Of a DNA stretch of 13,908 nt, positions 7,530-13,908 are shown one piece after another. The stretch is taken from NCBI GenBank assembly GCA_004561555.1, contig SFVH01000038.1, positions 1-13,908 on the forward strand, read 5' to 3'. Source of the DNA: a bacterium (GTDB lineage Bacteria > Bacteroidota > Bacteroidia > Bacteroidales > Muribaculaceae). The position numbers and the translations under genes are program-made. The notes beneath the pieces were generated by a model. That model saw only the letters and a list, made by a program, of their open reading frames with translations, was not told the origin of the DNA and did no database searches. Position 1 is the first letter of the stretch, and each line of letters begins with the position of its first letter.

Positions 7530-9278
7530 TTAATAGCCGGCGTTTTGATAAGCGGCAAACTCAGGTTGTGCAGCGATAACCTTTGCAGGAATCGGGAACA
7601 CTGTCTGATAGGGAGCAATATCTGTACCTTCAAGCACGCCACCCTTCCATGCCCAGTTGTAACCGCTGGTAAACATGTTGAAACGTATCAAGTCGCTACG
7701 ACGGAAGTTTTCCCAATAAAGCTCGCGAGCACGCTCGTCGATGATGCTTTGGAGATTGAGGCTGGTGTAAGCGGCAGCGTTGGCACGACGACGCACTACA
7801 TTCACAGCATCGAGAGCTTCTTGAGCAGTGACGTTGGTAGCACCGCGAAGCTGACATTCAGCAAGCATCAAGTAAACGTCGGAAAGACGGAAGAGCGGAA
7901 GGTCGGTGTCGGGGTGAACATTATCCTTGAGCACCTTAGCTTCGTCAGCGATGTTACCCAACACTGTAGGACCGTTCGGGTCTTTCAACGCAAACGTACC
8001 GTCTTCGTTGGTCTTCAAGTTGGTAAACTTGATAGGAGCATAACCGTTGCAGAAAGTAGAGTAGTTAGTGTTTTCGATAGTGAAGCCTTCAGCCTCTTTG
8101 CTCCAGAAGTCGTCGCGCACGTCGTTGGCGTCGGTAAACTTCTCAGAGAATTGCTTGCGAGCGTGCATACAGCCCCATTGGTCGTTGATAGCATAGTCAG
8201 ACTTCTGCATATAGAAGATGTTTTTGCTGAGGTCCACTTCAGTGTAAGAAGTCTTGCCGTCACCGATAGCAGCAGCCATCAAGTAGCGAGTGCCACCATA
8301 AGCTTGCACGTAGGTGTTTTCGTAAGGCACACCCCAGAGGATTTCGTTTTCAGCCGAAGCACTGCCACCGGGCATATAACGGTCGTTGTCGGCAGAGAAC
8401 AGAGCGAGGTAGTGGTTAGCCAAGCCTGAATTGTCGAAACCGCCGCCTTTGTGGTTTTCGATAATTTCCTTACACAATTTTGCACACTTGTCAAATTCCG
8501 CCTTTGCACCATTAGTATAAACTTCAGAGTTAAGATAAACCTTAGCAAGAAGCATCTTCACACCGTCGAGGCCTACGCGACCATATTGAGCCTTAGCGTT
8601 GGCAGCAGGCCATTGGGAGATAACGTCTTCGAGCTCAGTAACCAACTTATTATAAAGGTCAATGCGAGCAATCGGAGTAGCGTTGGTGCCGTAAGGTACG
8701 GTGTCGTCTACCCAACCGGCATTTCCCCACATATCAAGCACGTTCCAGTAAGCCAAAGCGCGGAGAGCGCGAGCTTCAAGAAGATATTGCTTAGAGCAAT
8801 TATATTCGGTACGTTTTGATTGCAAGTCGATGCCTGAAGCATTCACTTGACGGATGAAGTCGTTGCAGATAGCAATAGCTACATAAAGACGGCTATAGGC
8901 ACCATACACAAGACCGTGACCATTATCCCAGAAACCTTGCACGAGATTGTCTACACCGTCTTCTTTCCAAATCCACGCACATTCGTCGGTGGTCTTTTCG
9001 TTGAGCATAAACAATGCACGTTGATAGCAAGATTTACCGGCGTCCATACCGCTCAAGTCGGCAGAACCCTCACCGCTTTGACCTGAGTAGGCATACACGG
9101 CGTAGCATTTGTTGAATGCTTGCGGAAGATATTCGTCAGGATTAGCCTCAATATCAGCCCAAGAATACGAAGTGGCGCTTTCCGGCTTGAGGTCGAGGTC
9201 ATTGACACAAGAAGAGGCACCAATGCCGAGTGTCAACGCAACTGCTCCCGCAAAAAAGATTTTATTTATTGATTTCAT
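7530..9278 (-). CDS. SusD/RagB-family glycan-binding lipoprotein
   Basis: This 582-residue lipoprotein forms the lid on the SusC channel, closing over captured glycan at the outer face of the outer membrane. The signal peptide ends GIGASSC (C24), followed by VNDLDLKPES, the usual SusD start. The middle is helical with TPR-type packing (LEARALRALAYWNVLDMWG, about residues 167-185). The C-terminal third has family signatures: LFRLSDVYLMLAECQLRGA, then DERARELYWENFRRSDLIRF (514-533), and the end VFPIPAKVIAAQPEF...YQNAGY, close to the common FPIP...NP.L.QN.GY pattern. It begins 22 bases after the SusC-like stop, as is usual for tightly coupled SusC/D pairs, with no strong ribosome-binding site. 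Length is normal for the family. Ligand-contact residues cannot be assigned without a structural alignment. Confidence 0.96.
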   Translation of the reverse strand: MKSINKIFFAGAVALTLGIGASSCVNDLDLKPESATSYSWADIEANPDEYLPQAFNKCYAVYAYSGQSGEGSADLSGMDAGKSCYQRALFMLNEKTTDECAWIWKEDGVDNLVQGFWDNGHGLVYGAYSRLYVAIAICNDFIRQVNASGIDLQSKRTEYNCSKQYLLEARALRALAYWNVLDMWGNAGWVDDTVPYGTNATPIARIDLYNKLVTELEDVISQWPAANAKAQYGRVGLDGVKMLLAKVYLNSEVYTNGAKAEFDKCAKLCKEIIENHKGGGFDNSGLANHYLALFSADNDRYMPGGSASAENEILWGVPYENTYVQAYGGTRYLMAAAIGDGKTSYTEVDLSKNIFYMQKSDYAINDQWGCMHARKQFSEKFTDANDVRDDFWSKEAEGFTIENTNYSTFCNGYAPIKFTNLKTNEDGTFALKDPNGPTVLGNIADEAKVLKDNVHPDTDLPLFRLSDVYLMLAECQLRGATNVTAQEALDAVNVVRRRANAAAYTSLNLQSIIDERARELYWENFRRSDLIRFNMFTSGYNWAWKGGVLEGTDIAPYQTVFPIPAKVIAAQPEFAAYQNAGY

Positions 9279-9300
9279 ATATTCTCTGATTTTTTAATGG

Positions 9301-12300
9301 TTAGAAAGTTGCTACAAGACCGATAGTGTAGGTAGTAGGACGCGGATAAACGTTGTTGTCGATACCGCCGAACACTTCAGGATCCAAGCCGTTGTACTTC
9401 GTGATTACGAACGGATTTTGAACTGCGCCGTAAAGACGGAGACGCAAGTTGTTGTTCAAGAGGTTTTGCCAAGTGTAACCGAGCGTGATGTTGTCGCAAC
9501 GCAAGAAGTCGCCGCTGCGCAAGTAGTAGTCGCTGTAGTAGAGGTTAGCATTGGTTTCACCGGTGAAGTATACGTCGTTTTCAACCAAGTTGGAGAGGTG
9601 AGTGTTTTGATAAGTGCGGTTGAGCACGGTGCGTTGAGCAAGCACGTTGTTGTAAACCTTTGCACCTAAGTTGGCACGGAGCACGAAGCCGAGGTCCCAG
9701 TTCTTATAGTTAAAGGTGTTGCTCATAGTCATAGTCACCTTCGGGTCTTTTTGATAGCGGAGCACGCGGTCGTCATCGTTGATTACGCCGTTGCCGTCTT
9801 GGTCAACAAATTCGCCTTCGATAGGTTTGCCGTTGGCGTCATACACTTGCTCGTAGAGGCAGAATGTGTAAGCCGGGAAGCCTACTTTGTGAGCTTGAAC
9901 GGTGTTACCGGTACCACCGGAGATGCCACCTACGTTGATAACAGCGTTGGGGTCATCGGAGTTGTTAAGTTTGGTGATTTCGTTCTTGTTCCAAGCCACG
10001 TTGTAGTCAATGGTCCAAGTGAAGTCTTTAGTAACAATCGGGCGAGCGTTGATAGCAAATTCCAAACCGATGTTTTTCATCGAGCCGACGTTGATGGTCA
10101 TTTCGTTGGAAGTAGCAGAACCGATAGGTACGGTCACATAAGCCAAAAGGTCTTTGGTCTCACGGAGATACCAGTCGAGAGATGCAGTGATACGGTTGTT
10201 AAGGAATGCAACGTCAACACCGGCGTTCCAAGTAGTGGTTTCCTCCCACTTGATGTCCTTGTTGTAAGCACCCGGGTAGAGAGTAGGCACATATTGCACC
10301 TTGCCATCGGCATCAACCACAGGATAGTAAGAGCCTTGAGTAGCTTGTTGATACATTGCGAGGTAAGGATAGTAGTCGCCGATATCTTGTTGACCGGTCA
10401 CACCCCAACCCAAACGCAATTTAAGGTCGTTGATTGAAGAAGCATCCTTCATGAATGCCATGTTGTTAATCTTCCAGCCCAAAGCCAATGCAGGGAAGAG
10501 ACCCCAACGAGTGTCTTTGCTGAAGCGAGAAGAAGCATCATCACGAAGAGTGAAAGTGAGCAAGTAGGTGTCCTTCAAAGTGTAGTTGAAACGACCGAAG
10601 AACGAGATGAGTTGCAATTCATTCATCCAAGGGATGATGGGGAGGTCTTGGTAAGTTTTACCGATATGGCTGCCTTCAGAAGGATTGGCGATAAGGGTGT
10701 AAGTGCCGTCGGCATTAGCCACCGGAGCGCCGTAGCCTGCGCTGGTAAACACGCCGTTGTTGTTCCAACCGCGGTTTTTGAAGTGTTGCCAAGAGTAACC
10801 TACAGTGAGGTCGAAGTTAGAATCGATAGCGTCAACAGTCTTCTTGTAGTTCAAGTAAGCATCAAGAAGGGTGTTTTGCTTCAATTGATAGGTGTATTGA
10901 TAAACGCCTGAACCGTCGCGGAGGTAGTTGTCCCAAGTCAACGGCGAGTTGTCTTTCAAATAATTGTCTTCTTCAGTGCGGCTCCAGTCGTAACCGAGGT
11001 TTACGTTAACGTGGAGGTCTTCGAAGCCATGGATAGCATAGTCGAGTTGCAAGTTACCGTTCGAACGGAACACATCGGCATAGTTGTCGCGAGCGTTGAT
11101 GATTGCAACAGGGTTGTCGGTAGCGTTGATGTTGTAAGAAGCACCGTTACGCCATACGAAGTAACCATCGTAGAGCTTCGAAGTGGAGTTTTCGGTCATT
11201 TGGATAGTGCTGTCATAAACCGGATGAGTCGGGTCGAAAGCAACAGCAGCACCTACAGCGCCACCACCGTCAACGAAGTTGTTGCGGAAGTAGTAGCCCT
11301 TCACATTGAGTTGTACGCTCAAGTGGTCGTCGAAGAACTTCGGAGTAAGGTTGATACCTGCAGTGACACGCTTCATGCTTGAGTTGGGCACGATACCCTT
11401 GTTGTTGGTGAAGTTGGCAGAAACGCGATAAGGCAAGAATCCGGCAGTACCACCGACGCTCAAGTTGTAGTCTTGAGAGATTGTGGTGCGGAGCACTTCG
11501 TCTTGCCAATTTGTGTCGGCATTGCCAAGAGCACGGTAAGCCTCAGAATCTTCGCCCCAGAAATTCTTGATTACGTTGCGATAAGCGCTTGCATCAAGCA
11601 CATTCCAAGTGCGACGAGCCTTATTGATGTACATATTGGCAGAGAAGTTGATTTGAGGTTTGCCTTTTTGACCTTTCTTGGTGGTGATGATGATTACACC
11701 GTTAGATGCACGCGAACCATAGATAGCGGTAGCTGAAGCATCCTTGAGGATAGTCATCGTTTCGATGTTGTCCGGAGAAACCATTGCCAAGGGGTTTGAC
11801 ATACCTTGCACGCTGGTACCGTCGATGGGCACACCGTCAATCACAATCAACGGGTCGTTGTTGGCGTTCAACGAAGAACCGCCACGCACACGGATAGTAG
11901 CGCCTGCTTGAGGGTCACCGCCGCTGGTTGTTACAACCACACCCGGAGATTTACCAACCAAAAGGTCTTGTGCAGACGTAGCAAGACCGGCTTCAATCTC
12001 GTCAGGCTTAACCATCGCGATTGAACCCGTTGCATCTTCTTTCTTCACAACACCGTAACCGATGGCTACGACTTCTTGAAGAACCACGCTGCTCGATGAC
12101 AACTTGATTGTAATGTTAGATTTACCATTGACCGCAACGGAAGTGGGCTGATAGCCTACATAACTAACCGTCAACGTAGCGTTGGAATCTACGTTAAGGA
12201 CGAATTTACCGTCAAAGTCGGTAGCCGTTCCGGCTTTCGTCCCTTGGTCAACCACACTGGCACCGATTACCGGCTCGCCATTCTCATCGATAACGGTGCC

Positions 12301-12402
12301 TTGCACTGTTATCTGTTGTGAAAACGCAGGAAGGGCAAACATCACTGCCATAAGCAAGGTCAGAATGCTCCTACGATTCAACTGAAAACAAAAACTCTTC
12401 AT
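9301..12402 (-). CDS. SusC/RagA-family TonB-dependent outer-membrane transporter
   Basis: This 1033-residue protein imports oligosaccharides across the outer membrane using TonB/ExbBD energy. It has a signal peptide (1 to about 28, ending ALPAFSQ), a carboxypeptidase-regulatory-like domain (about 31-102: VQGTVIDENGEPVIGASV, YVGYQPTSVAV), the SusC N-terminal signature around EVVAIGYGVVKKEDATGSI (110-128), then the plug with IRVRGGSSLNANNDPLIVID (170-189) and LKDASATAIYGSRASNGVII (219-238), and a 22-strand-type barrel ending in a terminal Phe (IGLVATF), the usual barrel-assembly signal. A calcium-loop-like DQDGNGVINDDDR is seen at 867-879 and NGLDPEV near 1004-1010, both common in SusC proteins. 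There is no STN domain between signal peptide and regulatory domain, so it does not look like a transducer feeding a sigma/anti-sigma pair. First gene of the operon; intact. Confidence 0.97.
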   Translation of the reverse strand: MKSFCFQLNRRSILTLLMAVMFALPAFSQQITVQGTVIDENGEPVIGASVVDQGTKAGTATDFDGKFVLNVDSNATLTVSYVGYQPTSVAVNGKSNITIKLSSSSVVLQEVVAIGYGVVKKEDATGSIAMVKPDEIEAGLATSAQDLLVGKSPGVVVTTSGGDPQAGATIRVRGGSSLNANNDPLIVIDGVPIDGTSVQGMSNPLAMVSPDNIETMTILKDASATAIYGSRASNGVIIITTKKGQKGKPQINFSANMYINKARRTWNVLDASAYRNVIKNFWGEDSEAYRALGNADTNWQDEVLRTTISQDYNLSVGGTAGFLPYRVSANFTNNKGIVPNSSMKRVTAGINLTPKFFDDHLSVQLNVKGYYFRNNFVDGGGAVGAAVAFDPTHPVYDSTIQMTENSTSKLYDGYFVWRNGASYNINATDNPVAIINARDNYADVFRSNGNLQLDYAIHGFEDLHVNVNLGYDWSRTEEDNYLKDNSPLTWDNYLRDGSGVYQYTYQLKQNTLLDAYLNYKKTVDAIDSNFDLTVGYSWQHFKNRGWNNNGVFTSAGYGAPVANADGTYTLIANPSEGSHIGKTYQDLPIIPWMNELQLISFFGRFNYTLKDTYLLTFTLRDDASSRFSKDTRWGLFPALALGWKINNMAFMKDASSINDLKLRLGWGVTGQQDIGDYYPYLAMYQQATQGSYYPVVDADGKVQYVPTLYPGAYNKDIKWEETTTWNAGVDVAFLNNRITASLDWYLRETKDLLAYVTVPIGSATSNEMTINVGSMKNIGLEFAINARPIVTKDFTWTIDYNVAWNKNEITKLNNSDDPNAVINVGGISGGTGNTVQAHKVGFPAYTFCLYEQVYDANGKPIEGEFVDQDGNGVINDDDRVLRYQKDPKVTMTMSNTFNYKNWDLGFVLRANLGAKVYNNVLAQRTVLNRTYQNTHLSNLVENDVYFTGETNANLYYSDYYLRSGDFLRCDNITLGYTWQNLLNNNLRLRLYGAVQNPFVITKYNGLDPEVFGGIDNNVYPRPTTYTIGLVATF

Positions 12403-12568
12403 TCAAGAATTGATTAAGTTTTACATAGGTATTAATAATCTCAATTGTTTATTCTCTATTTTGTAAATTGATATTACTGACAGCACGATCAGGCATTGCG
12501 TTTCGGTATCGCTAAAACAGGCTCATAACGAATCAACACTCTCTTGGAGTCGGCAACAACAAATTACG
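12403..12568 (-). promoter_or_regulatory. Long 5' leader of the SusCDEF transcript
   Basis: If transcription begins near 12568, the leader is about 165 nt, much longer than the roughly 20-50 nt leaders predicted for the other genes here. It contains a possible 15-codon upstream reading frame (ATG at 12496, stop ending at 12449) and a small stem (ACTC/GAGT around 12538-12550), but no riboswitch class or strong terminator that I recognise. The part nearest the ATG is very AT-rich and unstructured. A regulatory role is inferred from length only. Confidence 0.4.
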
Positions 12569-12572
12569 CTTG

Positions 12573-12604
12573 CAAAGCTACTATTTTTTCCTTTACATAC
12601 GAAA
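12573..12604 (-). promoter_or_regulatory. Promoter of the SusCDEF operon
   Basis: On the minus strand TAGCTTTG (12580-12573) matches TAnnTTTG exactly, and TTTC (12604-12601) lies 20 bases upstream, one base from the TTTG -33 element. It stands about 100 bases after the map stop codon, and only a weak inverted repeat (GTTAAA/TTTAAC, near 12649-12667) separates it from map. No operator palindrome is obvious around it. Confidence 0.55.
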
Positions 12605-12681
12605 TTTTAAGGCACTGAATTTACTATCACCACGAAGATTTAACCGATGTTAAAAAGAAAATTTAACTGTTTTTGCATTTT

Positions 12682-13536
12682 TTATCGCGTTAATATCTGC
12701 AAACCATGGTCGGTCATCACAAATGTATGCTCCCATTGTGCCGAGGGCAACTCGTCGTCGGTGACCACCGTCCATCCGTCTTCCGAATCGACAAACACCT
12801 TCCAGGTGCCCATATTAATCATCGGCTCGATGGTAAACACCATTCCGGGCACAAGAAGCATCCCGGTGCCGGGACGCCCATAGTGAAGCACCTCGGGGTC
12901 TTCATGAAACTCCAACCCTACCCCATGACCGCAAAGGTCGCGCACCACGGAGAAGCCGTTTTTCTTGGCATGGCGCTCAATGGCATGACCAATGTCGCCA
13001 AGAAAGCCAAAAGGTTTGGCGGCCTTCATCCCTATTTCCAGACATTCTTTAGCCACACGCACAAGTTTTGCTTTTTCCGGCGAGGTCTTGCCAATGATAA
13101 ACATGCGCGAAGCGTCGCTATAGTAACCGTCGAGGATAGTGGAGACATCGACATTGACAATATCTCCTTCCTCAAGCACTTCATCTTTAGAAGGGATGCC
13201 GTGACACACCACCTCATTGATAGAGGTGCATACGCTTTTGGGAAAACCTTCATAATTCAAAGGTGCGGGTATAGCACCATGCGCAGTGGTATAATCATAA
13301 ACCAATCGGTCGATTTCTGCAGTGGTCATTCCGGCATGGATTTCTTTTTCCACAAGGTCGAGCACACCGGTGTTGACCACTCCGCTGCGTCGGATACCCT
13401 CTATTTGCTCGGGTGTTTTAATCAAATTGCGGCGAGGCACTATATGTCCGCGCTCCTGGTAGAACATCACTTTGCGGTCGAGCTCAGTGGGCTCTACACC
13501 CTTTGGCACCACCCAATTTCTTTTGAAAATCTTCAT
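12682..13536 (-). CDS. map: Methionine aminopeptidase, type I, with N-terminal extension
   Basis: This cytoplasmic metalloenzyme of 284 residues removes the initiator methionine from new proteins (EC 3.4.11.18). The five dinuclear-metal ligands are in order: D130 (VNVDV), D141 (SDASRMF), H204 (CGHGVG), E237 (FTIEPM) and E269 (QWEHTF), plus the catalytic-site histidine H112 (NEVVCHGIP). The core aligns with E. coli MetAP from IKTPEQIEGIRRSG (39-52), leaving about 35 extra N-terminal residues (basic start MKIFKRNW, then VVPKGVEPTELDRKVMFYQ); they contain no cysteines and so no zinc finger. I take the ATG at 13536. The frame is also open to an ATG at 13572, whose 12 additional residues do not resemble the family and would be encoded in the leader hairpin; that start stays possible. 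It has its own promoter and sits upstream of the Sus operon without clear functional link. Confidence 0.96.
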   Translation of the reverse strand: MKIFKRNWVVPKGVEPTELDRKVMFYQERGHIVPRRNLIKTPEQIEGIRRSGVVNTGVLDLVEKEIHAGMTTAEIDRLVYDYTTAHGAIPAPLNYEGFPKSVCTSINEVVCHGIPSKDEVLEEGDIVNVDVSTILDGYYSDASRMFIIGKTSPEKAKLVRVAKECLEIGMKAAKPFGFLGDIGHAIERHAKKNGFSVVRDLCGHGVGLEFHEDPEVLHYGRPGTGMLLVPGMVFTIEPMINMGTWKVFVDSEDGWTVVTDDELPSAQWEHTFVMTDHGLQILTR

Positions 13537-13551
13537 AGTCCACAAAAATAA

Positions 13552-13578
13552 ATGCCCGACACCACTCGGCATCCGGGC
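13552..13578 (-). promoter_or_regulatory. Hairpin in the map leader with terminator-like T run
   Basis: On the minus-strand leader, ATGCCGA (13572-13566) pairs with TCGGGCAT (13559-13552, one bulge) around a 6-base loop; alternatively GCCCG (13578-13574) pairs with CGGGC (13558-13554). The two folds share the CGGGC arm, so only one can form at a time. The downstream arm runs straight into TTATTTTTG, 7 bases before the map ATG. This has the shape of an intrinsic terminator or attenuator lying between promoter and start codon. Confidence 0.4.
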
Positions 13579-13588
13579 TTTGTCGTGG

Positions 13589-13619
13589 CAAAAGTAGCAT
13601 TTATCCGCTACTCCTCAAA
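13589..13619 (-). promoter_or_regulatory. Promoter of map, full consensus match
   Basis: On the minus strand TTTG (13619-13616), a 19-base spacer, and TACTTTTG (13596-13589) match both Bacteroidota primary sigma elements without a mismatch, the best promoter in the window. Transcription would begin near 13584, giving a leader of about 48 nt. A second TAnnTTTG-like TATTTTTG at 13551-13544 lies almost on the ATG and has no good partner, so it is probably chance. Confidence 0.75.
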
Positions 13620-13722
13620 ACTTCTTACCCACATTTTTTGAAGATATATCTCTAACCATGTCACAGCCATTGACATCAAAACAAAAGGCAAACAATAATT
13701 ACGCATCTATCTACCGAAAAAC

Positions 13723-13761
13723 ATCAATGGCTAAACAAATACGCATTGCTTAGCCATTGAT
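13723..13761 (-). terminator. Intrinsic terminator of the acidic-protein gene
   Basis: ATCAATGGCTAA (13723-13734) and TTAGCCATTGAT (13750-13761) are a perfect 12-bp inverted repeat with a 15-base loop. On the minus strand the stem is followed by GTTTTTC. It begins 27 bases after the stop codon at 13788-13790, the expected place for the terminator of the partial gene at the window end. Confidence 0.75.
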
Positions 13762-13787
13762 TATCTGTTGTTTCCGAAAATACCCGC

Positions 13788-13908
13788 TTAATACTCGTCT
13801 TCGTTGAAAAAGAAATCCTCTTTGCTGGGATAGTCGGGCCAAATATCTTCTATACATTCATATACTTCACCTTCGTCTTCCATTTCCTGGAGATTTTCAA
13901 TCACTTCC
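13788..13908 (-). CDS. C-terminal end of a small acidic protein of unknown function (partial)
   Basis: The last 39 codons and TAA stop are present; the N-terminus is beyond the window edge. I do not recognise the family. The visible part is strikingly acidic (16 Asp/Glu in 39 residues, one Lys), with no membrane segment, and has an aromatic-rich end: YECIEDIWPDYPSKEDFFFN followed by EDEY. The first half (EVIENLQEMEDEGEVYECIE) looks helical. Codon use is normal, and a good terminator follows, which supports a real gene. It is probably cytoplasmic. No function should be assigned from this fragment. Confidence 0.7.
   Translation of the reverse strand, partial: EVIENLQEMEDEGEVYECIEDIWPDYPSKEDFFFNEDEY

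Noticed and set aside
12403..12681. Riboswitch, tRNA or known small RNA between map and susC
   Set aside because: I looked for clover-leaf arms, aptamer-like conserved cores and strong stems and found none; only a promoter, weak stems and a short open frame are visible.
12706..13551. Plus-strand open frame of 281 codons
   Set aside because: It lies fully antisense to map, whose metal ligands and catalytic motifs are all intact.
13544..13551. TATTTTTG as a second map promoter
   Set aside because: It matches the -7 consensus but has no -33 partner and lies almost on the ATG; the site at 13589-13619 is much better, and this run is better explained as the T tract after the leader hairpin.
1..13908. 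A new defence, mobile or biosynthetic system
   Set aside because: No integrase, transposase, nuclease, toxin-antitoxin, reverse transcriptase or synthase-type gene is present, and there are no terminal repeats. The genes are standard glycan uptake, metabolism and envelope functions.

Overview
The window looks like chromosome from a gut-type member of the order Bacteroidales (Bacteroidota). The reasons are a complete SusC/SusD/SusE/SusF-type outer-membrane glycan-uptake operon, lipoprotein signal peptides with acidic residues just after the lipidated cysteine, a class III fructose-1,6-bisphosphatase, a BACON-type domain, and upstream elements that match the Bacteroidota promoter consensus TAnnTTTG instead of the E. 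coli -10/-35 form. Family or genus cannot be fixed from the sequence alone. All eight genes I accept, two of them cut by the window edges, lie on the minus strand, so transcription runs from high to low coordinates.

Layout in the direction of transcription. (1) 13908-13788: C-terminal end of a small, very acidic protein of unknown function, closed by a good intrinsic terminator (13761-13723). (2) 13619-12682: methionine aminopeptidase (map) with its own promoter and a short leader that can fold into alternative hairpins. (3) 12604-4775: a four-gene glycan-acquisition operon with a promoter near 12573-12604, a leader of about 165 nt, then SusC-like transporter, SusD-like lid lipoprotein, SusE-like and SusF-like surface glycan-binding lipoproteins, ending at a strong GC-rich terminator. 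No glycoside hydrolase, sensor or sigma/anti-sigma gene is next to it. (4) 4766-2607: fbp, the class III fructose-1,6-bisphosphatase of gluconeogenesis, with promoter and terminator. (5) 2417-1073: a MATE-family efflux pump. (6) 1065-1: the N-terminal 336 codons of an exported protein with a TPR-like segment, a BACON-like domain, a Gly/Ser linker and a further beta-rich domain.

How the parts fit. The SusCDEF products would capture an alpha-glucan-like or other oligosaccharide on the cell surface and import it through the SusC/D pair using TonB energy; digestion would have to rely on enzymes encoded elsewhere. map and fbp are housekeeping genes and the MATE pump is a general exporter; their own promoters and terminators suggest they are neighbours and not functional partners of the Sus genes. 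I see no phage, insertion sequence, CRISPR array, tRNA or rRNA, and no gene set that looks like a new defence or biosynthetic system. The points most worth a second look are regulatory: the susC leader, the hairpin between susE and susF, the terminator-like fold in the map leader, and the spacer between fbp and the MATE gene.
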